Below, piece after piece: positions 7,142 through 16,948 of a DNA stretch of 64,000 bases (position 1 is the stretch's first letter; each line of letters opens with the position of its first letter). The DNA lies in the NCBI RefSeq assembly GCF_034263275.1, contig NZ_CP139559.1:4588001-4652000 (forward strand), in the 5' to 3' direction. The notes below the pieces were generated by a model that saw only the letters and a program-made list of their open reading frames with translations, ran no database searches and was not told the origin of the DNA. Source of the stretch: Mucilaginibacter sp. cycad4 (GTDB lineage Bacteria; Bacteroidota; Bacteroidia; Sphingobacteriales; Sphingobacteriaceae). Made by a program: the position numbers and the translations under genes.

Positions 7142-10100
7142 TCATTCATTGCGCAAACTATTTACAGGATTTGCCAGTGCGGCTTTTAAAGCTTTATAAC
7201 CTACAGTAAACCAGCCTATCAATAACGAGGTTGTAATGGCTGCCACAAAAACCCATAAGCCCGGCGAAATACGATAGGCGAAAGTTTGCAGCCATCCGTT
7301 CATCAGGTACCAGGCAAGGGGCGCACCAATCACAAATGCCACTACCATAAGCACTAAAAACTCCTTCGAAAACAGGTAAACAATACTGCTTATTGATGCG
7401 CCTAAAATCTTCCGGATCCCTACCTCCCTGGTACGCTGTACCGCCATAAATGATACCAGGCCATACAAGCCAAGGCAGGAGATAAAAATCGCGATAAGCG
7501 CAAATACTTTATAAATCAGTTCGAGCTGGTTTTCCTGTTCATAAAATTTGGCAATGCTTTCGTCAACAAAAAAGCCGGTGTAGGCATATTCGGGATATTT
7601 CTTTTCCCAGGCACTTTGCACCAATGCTGCCGTTTTGGCAAGTCTTCGGCTTTCAATTTTTACCGCTATTTGCTGCTCTAATTGTTTTGAGGGGTACATG
7701 ACCAACGGTTTAATTTCTTCGCGCATGGAGTTTGTTTTAAAATCGGCAACAACGCCTGTTATAGGCAGGTTTCCGTAACTGTCGAAGGTGATAGTTTTAC
7801 CCAAAGCATCGTCGGCGCGTTTAATGCCGAGTTTGCGCACCAGGGTTTCATTAACCACCAGTTCGCGCGCGGTATCGCTGGCGCGATAAGCTTTACCCGC
7901 TATAAACCTGAGGTCAAATGTTTTAAAGTAATCCGCATCGGCCACTTTCATAAAAACATCAAAGCCCGGATCTTTTTCTGAATGATTGAAAAAGAAATTG
8001 CTTGAATTGTTATGCGACGACGATGGCGCATCAGCCGAAAAGCTCGCTGCCTTTACACCCGGCAATGTGAGTACCTGTTGTTTAAAGCTGTTCAATCGCG
8101 ATAAACCTACGCTATCGGCGGGGCATGGTATAGCCAATACGGCTTCCTTATTAAATCCAAGATCGGCGTTGTTTACAAAATCCATTTGTTTAACGGCGAT
8201 TACCGTTCCAATAATCAGCAGCTGTGAAATGGCAAACTGGGTAACTACCAACACACGGCGGAGCGATATGCCACCTACCGCGGCAGAATTAATTTTGTTT
8301 TTCAGCGCCTGGACAGGTTTAAACCCCGACACGATAATTGCCGGGTATATTCCCGAAAGCAGGATCACAGCAATTATTACGCAGGCCAGGCAAAGCAATA
8401 TGCCAGGATTAAACAATCCAATGCTATCCGGAACGCTGGCAATATGTTTGAGTAATGGTAAAGCTATTTCGGCCACACATATAGCAAGCCCTGCCGAAAA
8501 CAGCACGATAATAGCCGTTTCGCACATCACCAGGCCCATTAATTGCCCGCGGCTGCTCCCCAATACTTTCCGGATACCCACCTCTTTGGAGCGGCCGACA
8601 GATTGCGCCGTTGAAAGATTAATGAAATTGATAGATGCCATAACAATGATCAGCACTGCGATAAGCGACAGGGTACGCAGTGTGGACCTGCTTGTTACGT
8701 GATCGCCCAGCGTACCGCCAAAGCTGGTATCAAAGTGGATAGTTGATAAGGGCTGTGCTACAGCATATCTTTTTCTGGCAGTGCGTTTATTATTACTATT
8801 AAATTGCTTTTCGGAAAAACTGAGCATTTGACTTTCAATTGTGCTTTGCAGCACATTCGCCGGAAATTTTATATACACCTGGCAGTCACTGCTTGTTTCG
8901 TCCCAGGTATATGAATAATGATAGCTTTTGGCATTCTGCTTCCAGGTAATGTATGATACCAGCACTTTAAACGGGAGGTCGGTATTTGGGGGGACATCCT
9001 GTATCACACCTGCCACCTTTAGCGTTAACAGGTTGTCCATCCTGAGCGTTTTTCCTACCGCCGAATGCCAGCTACCAAAATATTTTATGGCGCTGCTTTT
9101 ATCTATCACCACCATATTAGGATCTTTCAACGCCGATGCACTGCCGGCGAGCCATGTTGCTGAAAAAATATCGAAAAGCTGGGGTTCGGCGAACATAATG
9201 CCGGTGTCCTCTATAAATTTCTTAGCGCCCGCCGGATTGCCGTCAGCAGCCGGAGCAACGATCTGGCTTCCGTAAATGGCATTGATGCCTGCAACAACAG
9301 CCTGCGGAAAATAAAGGCGAAAAGCATCTACAGCAGGTGTTGAGATCCCGGCACTATACCTGATATTGCCTTCCCTGTCTTTTTTAGTAACGATGCGATA
9401 GGTACTTTTATAACCGGGCTGATACGTATCAAAGCTCAACTCATATTGAACAACTACAAATATCAGCAGGCAGGCCGCAATGCCCACCGCCAGCCCTGCT
9501 ACATTAATGGCCGAGTAACTTTGGTGGCGGGTGATATTGCGCCACGCGATTTTAAAATAATTTTTGAACATATAGCTGCGGTTTAATTTCCCGGAAGACC
9601 ACGTGATTGTGGCTTCATGCTTCGAAATTACCCCTGCAAACTGGGTGTGTCGTCTTAAGTTATAACTTGGGAACTCTTTTTGGGGCCCGCTTTTATATTC
9701 CGCCGGACTTTTACCTGTCATTTGTTTAAAAATGCGGTTAAAGGAGGATTTTGAATTAAACCCCGACTCCAGTGCTATGCCAAGCAAGGTTATATGGGCA
9801 AAAGCGGGGTCCTGCATTTTCCTGATTACTTCCGCAACGCGATATTCATTGATAAAATCGTTAAAGTTTTTTTTGAGCGCCACATTGATGATCCGGGATA
9901 GCTCATGAACGGTGAGCCCAAGCTTTTCGGCAAGCGAGGTCAAATTCAGCTCTGCATCCTGGTAATACCGGTTAGCCTCCATAGCCTTCCTGAGCCAGGT
10001 TCCCTTTTGCCTGAGCTCCGCCGAAACCGGTGCTTTCGAAACAGGAGAGGCCTGCTCAATAACCGAGGTTCCTGGTTTTGAATGGGCTGTAGCCGCTATC

Positions 10101-10801
10101 CAGATCATCATTCCCGCTAACAGCAAATACAAGGGATAGTATGCGTAGATTCCTAACGGGTAATGGAAATAAAAAAAATCTGCAGCAGCATAGGGCAGCC
10201 ATAATAACCATAAAAAACCAAAGGCTTTGATTAACCGGGCCAGCCAGCGCATTTGGTTGCGATAGCGGTCATTTACGTTATTGAATTTCAACTGTTGGTA
10301 ATAACTTTCAATCAGCCCGAAGGAAATATACAAATAGGCGACCACCGAAATGAAAGCCGCTATATTCAGTATCAGGCCCGTTTGCCCAAATACCGGTGTA
10401 TGATAGGTTGCCGCGCCGGTGCTTATGCTTTGCCTAATCTCCAATACAAAAATGCCATGTTGCAGCAACAAGGGGATAAAGTGCAGCAGATGTGTGCGAC
10501 GTAATTTATAGCCCGGCCGGGTTATCTTAAGCACGTAAAAATAGATGAACGGGCCCAGTGCCAGCGAAAATTGAAGCGGCAGCCGGCTCCAATGCGGGAA
10601 GTAAGCACCCAGCCCAATGCTTTTGCCCAATACCCAGGCCAGCCATAAAATAATGGTTAGCATGGCAAGGGACAGAAAACGGTTTGCAATAAGGTTAATG
10701 CTTTTGGTAAACCATAACAGCAGGCTAAAAGTAAACCCGATAAATATCGCAGCCAAAAACGTCAGGTCATAAGGGGTGATATGGAAGCTGTATGCGGTCA
10801 A
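7142..10801 (-). CDS. 7TM-AraC transcriptional regulator fused in frame to an FtsX/MacB-type permease
   Basis: One uninterrupted 1219-residue frame. Residues 1 to about 245 hold seven hydrophobic helices. Residues about 270-380 are an AraC-type helix-turn-helix domain (NLTSLAEKLGLTVHELSRII and GIALESGFNSKSSFNRIFKQ, then MTGKSPAEY). A linker of about 35 residues (SYNLRRHTQFAGVIS) leads to MFKNYFKIAWRNI at residue 411, the usual first residues of a stand-alone permease. Residues 411-1219 carry MacB-like periplasmic domains and two FtsX blocks (GRSKEVGIRKVLGSSRGQ, RTREVGIRKILGAS, NPVNSLRNE end). The internal ATG at 9571 has no visible ribosome-binding site, which favours a real fusion. Separate translation from that ATG is still possible. 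Such a protein would place a DNA-binding domain on the cytoplasmic side of a permease. Confidence 0.85.
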   Translation of the reverse strand: MTAYSFHITPYDLTFLAAIFIGFTFSLLLWFTKSINLIANRFLSLAMLTIILWLAWVLGKSIGLGAYFPHWSRLPLQFSLALGPFIYFYVLKITRPGYKLRRTHLLHFIPLLLQHGIFVLEIRQSISTGAATYHTPVFGQTGLILNIAAFISVVAYLYISFGLIESYYQQLKFNNVNDRYRNQMRWLARLIKAFGFLWLLWLPYAAADFFYFHYPLGIYAYYPLYLLLAGMMIWIAATAHSKPGTSVIEQASPVSKAPVSAELRQKGTWLRKAMEANRYYQDAELNLTSLAEKLGLTVHELSRIINVALKKNFNDFINEYRVAEVIRKMQDPAFAHITLLGIALESGFNSKSSFNRIFKQMTGKSPAEYKSGPQKEFPSYNLRRHTQFAGVISKHEATITWSSGKLNRSYMFKNYFKIAWRNITRHQSYSAINVAGLAVGIAACLLIFVVVQYELSFDTYQPGYKSTYRIVTKKDREGNIRYSAGISTPAVDAFRLYFPQAVVAGINAIYGSQIVAPAADGNPAGAKKFIEDTGIMFAEPQLFDIFSATWLAGSASALKDPNMVVIDKSSAIKYFGSWHSAVGKTLRMDNLLTLKVAGVIQDVPPNTDLPFKVLVSYITWKQNAKSYHYSYTWDETSSDCQVYIKFPANVLQSTIESQMLSFSEKQFNSNNKRTARKRYAVAQPLSTIHFDTSFGGTLGDHVTSRSTLRTLSLIAVLIIVMASINFINLSTAQSVGRSKEVGIRKVLGSSRGQLMGLVMCETAIIVLFSAGLAICVAEIALPLLKHIASVPDSIGLFNPGILLCLACVIIAVILLSGIYPAIIVSGFKPVQALKNKINSAAVGGISLRRVLVVTQFAISQLLIIGTVIAVKQMDFVNNADLGFNKEAVLAIPCPADSVGLSRLNSFKQQVLTLPGVKAASFSADAPSSSHNNSSNFFFNHSEKDPGFDVFMKVADADYFKTFDLRFIAGKAYRASDTARELVVNETLVRKLGIKRADDALGKTITFDSYGNLPITGVVADFKTNSMREEIKPLVMYPSKQLEQQIAVKIESRRLAKTAALVQSAWEKKYPEYAYTGFFVDESIAKFYEQENQLELIYKVFALIAIFISCLGLYGLVSFMAVQRTREVGIRKILGASISSIVYLFSKEFLVLMVVAFVIGAPLAWYLMNGWLQTFAYRISPGLWVFVAAITTSLLIGWFTVGYKALKAALANPVNSLRNE

Positions 10802-11070
10802 GTTACAATAATTGTTTCAAAGGCTATTCCAACTTTATAATTTATTGATATACAATAAAATAATATTTCACAAGCAAAGCTATTGTAATAAAAGCGAACA
10901 TTGGATTGTACGGGTTTGAACCAGAAATTTTTAGCACCCGGCATTCTCCCAACCCATGAATAATCCAATAACTGCAATTGATTGTGCATTGCGGTTTATA
11001 AATCAATTATATTTTTTTGTCTTTACATTTTCAGCTAAAATTACTGAAAAACACGATCAAAAATCTCACT

Positions 11071-11793
11071 ATGAAAACAGTATTAATCACCGGGGCAAAT
11101 AAAGGGATCGGCTTTGAAACCGCCAGGCAATTGGCACAACTAAATTGTTATGTTTATTTAGGCAGCAGGGATCAGGAAAACGGGCTTGAAGCAGTCAGGC
11201 AGTTGAAAGAGTTGGGCATAACTAATGTAGAAACTATAGTAATAGATGTGGCCGATATCAATAGTGTGCGTGGGGCGAGAGCGGAATTGGAGGTTAAAAT
11301 TGGTTCGTTAGATATTTTAATAAACAATGCGGGAATTGCCGGCGACCAGCCTCAAAACCTCGCTGCTGTTTCTATCGAAAACCTGCGCAGGATATTCGAC
11401 ACCAATTTTTTTGGTGCAGTTCAAACCACACAGGAGTTTCTGCCGCTGCTAAAAAAATCAGGCCAGGGGGCTATCATCAACGTTTCCAGTGAAACCGGCT
11501 CCCTCGCTGTGCACACCGCTGCGGAACGAAATTCCAACCGGGCTAAATACCACGCCTACGGTTCGTCAAAAACAGCCTTAAACGCTTTTACGGTAATGCT
11601 GGCAAATGAGCTTTATGATACCGGTATTAGTGTTAATAGTGTTACACCGGGATATACAGCTACCGGTCTTAATCAATTTCAGGGGGCAAAAACTGCCAAA
11701 CAAGGTGCCCTACCTATTGTGAAGCTGGCAACCCAATCCCAACCGCATGTTACCGCAAAATTTTTTAAAGATGGCGGAGAGGTAGGCTGGTAA
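11071..11793 (+). CDS. SDR-family NAD(P)-dependent oxidoreductase
   Basis: 240 residues from the ATG at 11071; the frame is open upstream to 11017, but that extension lacks family features. It has a Rossmann fold with the glycine motif TGANKGIG at the N-terminus, the NNAG motif (ILINNAGIAG), a catalytic Ser in INVSSETGS, and YGSSK as the YxxxK motif. A VTPGYTATGLN segment follows. It resembles carbonyl-reductase-like SDRs. Substrate unknown. It diverges from the AraC-permease fusion and is convergent with the next permease. It shows no link to the permeases other than position. Confidence 0.93.
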   Translation: MKTVLITGANKGIGFETARQLAQLNCYVYLGSRDQENGLEAVRQLKELGITNVETIVIDVADINSVRGARAELEVKIGSLDILINNAGIAGDQPQNLAAVSIENLRRIFDTNFFGAVQTTQEFLPLLKKSGQGAIINVSSETGSLAVHTAAERNSNRAKYHAYGSSKTALNAFTVMLANELYDTGISVNSVTPGYTATGLNQFQGAKTAKQGALPIVKLATQSQPHVTAKFFKDGGEVGW

Positions 11794-11898
11794 CCTGTTT
11801 TAATTTGATAAAAACAGCCATTGTTCAATAAAAAGGGATGTTTTGTTTTTCCATCTATTTATCCGCTATGCTCATATTGCTGAGTTTTTATAACCTCC

Positions 11899-14409
11899 TT
11901 ATTCATTTCTCAAACTATCTACCGGATTTGCCCTGGCAGCTTTCAATGTGTGATAGCTTACCGCTATAAGAGCTGTTGGTATGGATATTATCGCGCCTTC
12001 GGTTAACAACAGCCAATCCGGCTTAATACGATATGCAAAGTTTTGCAGCCACTCGTTGGCTAAATACCAGGCTAAAGGGGCTGCTATTACAAATGCACCG
12101 GCGGCCAGGTATATAGTACCACGGTTAAGCTGCAAAAACAGGCTGCTTACCGATGCGCCTAATACCTTACGGATCCCAATTTCTTTTGTACGGTTAATAG
12201 TAGTAAGGCCCGACAGGCCAAACAGCCCGAGGCAAGCCAAAATAATAGCGATGGCGCATGATGTAGTTATGGTGGTCATCCACTTTAAATAAGCCTCATA
12301 GCTTTCGGCAACTTTTTCATCCAAAAAACTATAATTGAGCGGCAGGTTGTTTGTAAGGCCATTCCATTCCTTTTTTAGCTTTTCCATTGCCAGCGGGATG
12401 CTTTGATGCGGCTTGATCCTAAACCAGATATAAAAATTACGCCCGCGGTTAACAGTATGATAGCCGGGCTTTATAGCCTGCGTAAGGTCACGGTTGTGAT
12501 AGTCTTTACAAACACCAATAATCACCCCGCCAATGGTCGGGTTATAAACATTTAAGGCGGGCTTACCAAGCAAATTGTACAGTGTTTGATTAATAATAGT
12601 ATTATGCCTCAATTTAGTCCCTTCTGGTTTCTTCTGCGCCTCGGTTAATTCAAACGATGCACTGTCGCTTGCTATATCGCGCGAAAAATCCCTGCCCAGC
12701 ACTATAGGTATTTTATTGAATTTAAAGTAATCAAAATCGGCATTCAAATGATCAATCTGCACTTTAGCTCCGTTAACCGTATGTGTATTGATATTGCAGC
12801 CGCCAAATAAAAATGAAGTGGCAACAGTACCGGCCATAAAAGGCTGGGTATCTGCCCAATGGTAAAGTTGACGCTGTAAACCATCAGCTTGTTGCTTACT
12901 TGTAAATGCATATGGGTTTTCAATCATCACCACCTGGTCTTTATCAAATCCCATTTCGGTTTGGTTAACAAAACGCATTTGCTTATTGATAATGAGCGAT
13001 GATAGTACCAGTACCACACAAACGCCAAATTGTACCACTATGAGACTTTTGGATAATATGGGGCTTATCCGATAAGCCGAAAAACCGCGCATAATATTTA
13101 ACGGTTTCAAGCCCGACATGGCATAAGCCGGATAGATCCCGGCCAGTACACCAAGCGCCAGGCTCAACGCTGTTAATAATACAGCCAGGTCGGCAAACGA
13201 AAAATTGTTTAACGAAATACTTGCCCCGGTAATATGGTTAAAGAAGGGAATAGCTATAACGGCCAGCAAAAAACCCGCCGCTACCGAAATAAATGCCAGC
13301 ACCTGTGTTTGGGTGTAATACTGGAATATAATTTGCACACGGCCTGCGCCAATGGTTTTGCGCACACCCACATCCTGCGAACGTGAAACCGCATTAGTAA
13401 GGGTAAGTAATACATAATTAAAGCAAGCTATTACCAAAATAAGTACCGCGAGGCATACCAGCTGGTAAATATTTTTCAAGTTGCTGTAGTGGTTCCAGGC
13501 ACCGCCGCTATTATAATGCGCATCGGTAAATGGCCTTAAACGAATGTAGGTGCCAGGCACTTTAGTTTCTGGTGCCAGGCTTTGAGCAACCTCCTGTAAT
13601 GGCTTAAAATAGTTTTTGGAAAAAGCATCCAGTTTATGTTGAAAACGTGTTATATCAGTTCCTCTTTTCAGCTTTATGATGAGTATTTCACTAAATGTGT
13701 TAAGCCCGTTCTTCATTTTTTCAGTATAACCGTCCATTGAAGTAAGCGGCATCACCATATCAAACTGCATGCTGGAGTTGGCGGGAAAATCCTTCATCAA
13801 ACCGACAATACTTACCGGCACCGGTATAGAATCTCCGGGGACCATCACTGTTTTACCGATGGGATCGGCATTGCCAAAATATTTTTTTGCCAAACGCTCA
13901 CTGATCACTGCCTGGTTGTGGCCCGACAATACAGTTTCAGGGTCGCCCTGCAGCAGGGGATAATTAAACACCTTAAAAAAATCGGCGTCAACAAACGTTA
14001 GCGTATGTCCATCTTCCTGAAAGTTCTGGTTGCCTACTTTAATAATCGGCTTATAATAGCCATCAAACCTTATAGTGCGCTCAACCTCGGGAAAATTTCG
14101 CTTTAGGTCGGGCCCTAAAACAGGCGGGGTGACTACTGTATTCTCCTCATCCTCTTCTTTTGTTAAAAACGAAAAAAAACTTTTGCTCTTTTTATCATCT
14201 TCAGCCGGGCCACTTATACCTGTTTCTTCAACCCTGTATAACTGTCCTGCATCATTGTGAAATTTATCAAACGATTGTTCGTTTTTTAAATGCAGATAAA
14301 CCAATATACAAAACGCACTTGCTATACCAAGCCCGATAATATTTATGCCCGTATACAATTTGTTGCGAAAAATATTCCTTAAAGCGAGTACGAGGTTGAT
14401 CTTTAGCAT
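11899..14409 (-). CDS. FtsX/MacB-type ABC transporter permease
   Basis: 836 residues. The start MLKINLVLALRNIFRNKLYT is the canonical beginning of the family. TM1 (INIIGLGIASAFCILVYLHL) is followed by a large periplasmic MacB_PCD domain with a charged insertion around residues 70-95 (DDKKSKSFFSFLTKEEDEEN). FtsX block 1 contains RSQDVGVRKTIGAGRVQI. After a second periplasmic domain, FtsX block 2 contains RTKEIGIRKVLGASVSS, and the protein ends NPVDSLRNE. It is the third complete permease of the island and distinct in sequence from the other two. No ATPase is adjacent. Confidence 0.92.
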   Translation of the reverse strand: MLKINLVLALRNIFRNKLYTGINIIGLGIASAFCILVYLHLKNEQSFDKFHNDAGQLYRVEETGISGPAEDDKKSKSFFSFLTKEEDEENTVVTPPVLGPDLKRNFPEVERTIRFDGYYKPIIKVGNQNFQEDGHTLTFVDADFFKVFNYPLLQGDPETVLSGHNQAVISERLAKKYFGNADPIGKTVMVPGDSIPVPVSIVGLMKDFPANSSMQFDMVMPLTSMDGYTEKMKNGLNTFSEILIIKLKRGTDITRFQHKLDAFSKNYFKPLQEVAQSLAPETKVPGTYIRLRPFTDAHYNSGGAWNHYSNLKNIYQLVCLAVLILVIACFNYVLLTLTNAVSRSQDVGVRKTIGAGRVQIIFQYYTQTQVLAFISVAAGFLLAVIAIPFFNHITGASISLNNFSFADLAVLLTALSLALGVLAGIYPAYAMSGLKPLNIMRGFSAYRISPILSKSLIVVQFGVCVVLVLSSLIINKQMRFVNQTEMGFDKDQVVMIENPYAFTSKQQADGLQRQLYHWADTQPFMAGTVATSFLFGGCNINTHTVNGAKVQIDHLNADFDYFKFNKIPIVLGRDFSRDIASDSASFELTEAQKKPEGTKLRHNTIINQTLYNLLGKPALNVYNPTIGGVIIGVCKDYHNRDLTQAIKPGYHTVNRGRNFYIWFRIKPHQSIPLAMEKLKKEWNGLTNNLPLNYSFLDEKVAESYEAYLKWMTTITTSCAIAIILACLGLFGLSGLTTINRTKEIGIRKVLGASVSSLFLQLNRGTIYLAAGAFVIAAPLAWYLANEWLQNFAYRIKPDWLLLTEGAIISIPTALIAVSYHTLKAARANPVDSLRNE

Positions 14410-15236
14410 AAGTGTTTAAGTTTAGTGTTAATGATAAATCAGAAACCGGTTTTTAGCATAGGATATGTCATCCTTACCTATTACCCGGCTGTTTTACCAA
14501 AATTATACCACCACCATAATTAACTGTATATCAAATAGTAATATTGTTAAAAAAACATACACATCGTCCGTTTACGGACAGTAACCGTGCGGAAGCAGAC
14601 AGATGGTATTTTAAATTTCATTTGCAATCTCGCTTTCCTAACCAGGACGGATCGGGCTGACGAAGCGTAGCTTCGTCATATACAGAGAACGCCACAAAAC
14701 TAAGCATCCCTGCTTTAACCAATGGTGGCAGCATTTTGTCACCATCCAATTCAAACAGCCGCGGCGATTTAAAAAACTCTCAAAAAACGTATAAAAATCA
14801 ACTTAAAAATCAGCCCCTATCTTCAGCAACCCTGAAACACCAAACAAACACTCCAAGAAGTTTTAAATACTGATTATCAACACATTAAACATGTTTCGTG
14901 TAAAAACTTAAAATACTGAATATCAAACAATAGCATTTTAAACCCGTTTCACTGTTTCACTCTCAAAAAATGGAACATTCCTATTTTCAGGAAAAAGAAG
15001 CGCCGGGCTTTTTCCAATTTTTTTTCGGGAATCAAAAAATTGGGACACCCACTTTGTTACAATGATAACGATATATAAAGATACTGCTGCCGCAAGCCTC
15101 CCGGCTTGTGGCCCGCTTACTATGTATCCGATATAAAGACATATTTGCACAGCGCTAAAGCCACACATTACAGTCATTTTGTTGCAATTAACAATAATTC
15201 ATTAAGTTGGTGTACCTTATCATCGGCATAAAAAAT
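14410..15236. other. Long intergenic region upstream of the hem cluster
   Basis: About 830 bp without a convincing gene. At 14658-14678 there is a perfect hairpin (TGACGAAGC, loop GTA, GCTTCGTCA). The rest is AT-rich. Near 14830-14940 there are runs such as TTTTAAATACTGATTATCAA and AAAATACTGAATATCAAACA that look like imperfect direct repeats. hemA, often found near hemC in this group, is absent here. Confidence 0.5.
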
Positions 15237-15244
15237 TAAATTTG
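15237..15244 (+). promoter_or_regulatory. Candidate -7 promoter element for the hem cluster
   Basis: TAAATTTG matches the Bacteroidota -7 consensus TAnnTTTG exactly. I see no convincing -33 TTG at the normal spacing. If used, transcription would start near 15250, which excludes the TTG at 15242 as start codon and leaves the TTG at 15266. Confidence 0.4.
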
Positions 15245-15265
15245 CAGCTGCAAACATTCATTCTT

Positions 15266-16840
15266 TTGGACAGAAAACTGATTATAGGAACCCGTGGCAG
15301 TGAATTGGCTTTATGGCAGGCCAATTTCGTTAAAGACAGCCTCGCTGCCATTAACATTACCGCCGAGTTAAAGATCATTAAAACCCAGGGCGACCGGATC
15401 CTGAACCTCAGCTTTGATAAGCTGGAGGGTAAAGGCTTTTTTACCAAAGAATTAGAAGAAGAATTAATAGCCGGCACCATTGATATTGCGGTCCACTCAC
15501 ATAAGGACCTGCCAACTGAAAATCCTCCGGGACTCATCATCGCAGCAGTTTCAGAACGGGAAGACCCGGCTGAACTGTTGTTGATCTTGAAGGATTGTGT
15601 TGATGTGCACCAAAAGCTGTCTGTTAAATACGGAGCTATTGTGGGTACCTCATCAAACCGTCGTAAAGCCCAGTTACTGGCCCACCGCCCCGACCTTGAA
15701 ATTGAAGACCTGCGCGGCAACGTGCCTACCCGCATAGGTAAGCTGCGCGATGAAAAATATGATGCCATTATGCTGGCCAAAGCCGGTGTTACCCGTTTAG
15801 GCCTCGACCTGAGCGAGTTTCATGTGGAAGAGATCACCCCGGTTGAGCTGATCCCCGCACCTGCACAAGGCGCATTAGCTATCCAGATCCGCGAAACAGA
15901 TCACGAACTTTTTGACGCACTGCAGGCTTTACATCATACTGATGTAGCCGAAGAGCTTGCTGTTGAGCGTACCGTATTGAAATTATTTGGCGGCGGCTGC
16001 CACCTGCCTTTGGGCTGTTACTGCCGCAGGGAAGATGGCCTTTTCCAGGTGTTTACCTCTAAGGCTGATGAAGGTGACCAGTTTCCGGACAGGCTGTTTT
16101 TAGAAACATCAACCACCGAAGGGCTGGCAGAAAAAGTAGTAGCCAAATTTGCCAAAGGCCGTAAACACCCTGCAAGCGTGTTTATTTCGCGTGAACTTGG
16201 TGAGCAAAGTTATTTCCGCAAAGCACTTGAAAAACATGGCATTCAAATAGAAGACCGTTCATTGATCCGTACCGTTCCCGTGATCACCCGCTTCGATTCC
16301 TATATCTTAAAAAATATTGATTGGGTATTCTTCTCCAGCAAAAACGCTGTTGAATATTTTTTCCAGCTCAACCCGCAATTCCCTAAAAAGGTAAAATTTG
16401 GGGTAATGGGCAGCGGCAGTGAAGAAATGCTGCGCCGCAAAGGCCACTTTACCGACTATGTGGGCGAAGGCACCGATACCGCCGAAGTGGCTGAAGAATT
16501 TGCCAAGCTGGCCAACGGTAAGATAGTACTGTTCCCCGGAGCGGAAAGCCCCATGAGGAGTATCCAACAAGGCTTATCTGCCGATACCAAAATTATCGAC
16601 CTACCGGTTTATGAAACTGTATTGGAAGAAGATGTGGAAGCCAGCGGCGCTGATGTGATGGTGTTTACCAGTCCATCAAACGTGGAGGCTTACTTTGCCG
16701 ATAACCTGCTTGATCCCTACCAAAAGGTAGTGGCCATTGGTAAATCAACCGGCAAAAAATTTGATGAAATGGGTGTAAAATACACGCTCCCCTACTCACC
16801 CGACGAAGTTGGGCTGGCAGAGGCCGTGTTTGGGTTATAA
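15266..16840 (+). CDS. hemC: Bifunctional hydroxymethylbilane synthase / uroporphyrinogen-III synthase (HemC-HemD fusion)
   Basis: 524 residues from a TTG codon at 15266 (MDRKLIIGTRGSELALWQA); no ATG is available, and TTG 15242 overlaps the promoter motif. The first 300 residues are porphobilinogen deaminase: TRGSELALWQ, the HSHKDLPTE motif, LRGNVPTRIGKL, and the dipyrromethane-binding Cys in FGGGCHLPLG (residue 245). The remaining 220 residues are a HemD-like uroporphyrinogen-III synthase (WVFFSSKNAVEYFF, DVMVFTSPSNVEAYF, GKSTGKKFDEMG). The enzyme would convert porphobilinogen to uroporphyrinogen III in the cytoplasm. It is first of the plus-strand hem block. Confidence 0.93.
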   Translation: MDRKLIIGTRGSELALWQANFVKDSLAAINITAELKIIKTQGDRILNLSFDKLEGKGFFTKELEEELIAGTIDIAVHSHKDLPTENPPGLIIAAVSEREDPAELLLILKDCVDVHQKLSVKYGAIVGTSSNRRKAQLLAHRPDLEIEDLRGNVPTRIGKLRDEKYDAIMLAKAGVTRLGLDLSEFHVEEITPVELIPAPAQGALAIQIRETDHELFDALQALHHTDVAEELAVERTVLKLFGGGCHLPLGCYCRREDGLFQVFTSKADEGDQFPDRLFLETSTTEGLAEKVVAKFAKGRKHPASVFISRELGEQSYFRKALEKHGIQIEDRSLIRTVPVITRFDSYILKNIDWVFFSSKNAVEYFFQLNPQFPKKVKFGVMGSGSEEMLRRKGHFTDYVGEGTDTAEVAEEFAKLANGKIVLFPGAESPMRSIQQGLSADTKIIDLPVYETVLEEDVEASGADVMVFTSPSNVEAYFADNLLDPYQKVVAIGKSTGKKFDEMGVKYTLPYSPDEVGLAEAVFGL

Positions 16841-16843
16841 GTC

Positions 16844-16946
16844 GCCCCCCGACCCCCTAAAGGGGAGTAAGCGGATAAGGCGTACATATAACTGAAATAT
16901 TAATAAATTAAAATAGAAAACTCCCCCTTTAGGGGGGTTGGGGGGC
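16844..16946. repeat. Inverted-repeat element between hemCD and hemB
   Basis: The left arm GCCCCCCGACCCCCTAAAGG starts just after the hemCD stop. The right arm CTCCCCCTTTAGGGGGG continues with TTGGGGGGC and ends two bases before the hemB ATG. The arms are complementary around an AT-rich loop of about 50 nt. The same type of element lies before the kinase gene (19497-19590) and before hemJ (22911-22998). Confidence 0.75.
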
Positions 16947-16948
16947 AT

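Noticed and set aside
10798..10989. Open frame of 63 codons upstream of the AraC-permease fusion on the minus strand
   Set aside because: It overlaps the divergent promoter region and has no domain or start signal.
14938..15177. Open frame of 79 codons on the minus strand in the long gap before hemCD
   Set aside because: Composition is not protein-like, it has no recognisable motif, and it covers AT-rich repeat-like text.
15242..15265. TTG at 15242 as start of hemCD
   Set aside because: It lies inside the TAAATTTG -7 motif, so a transcript from that promoter would not include it.
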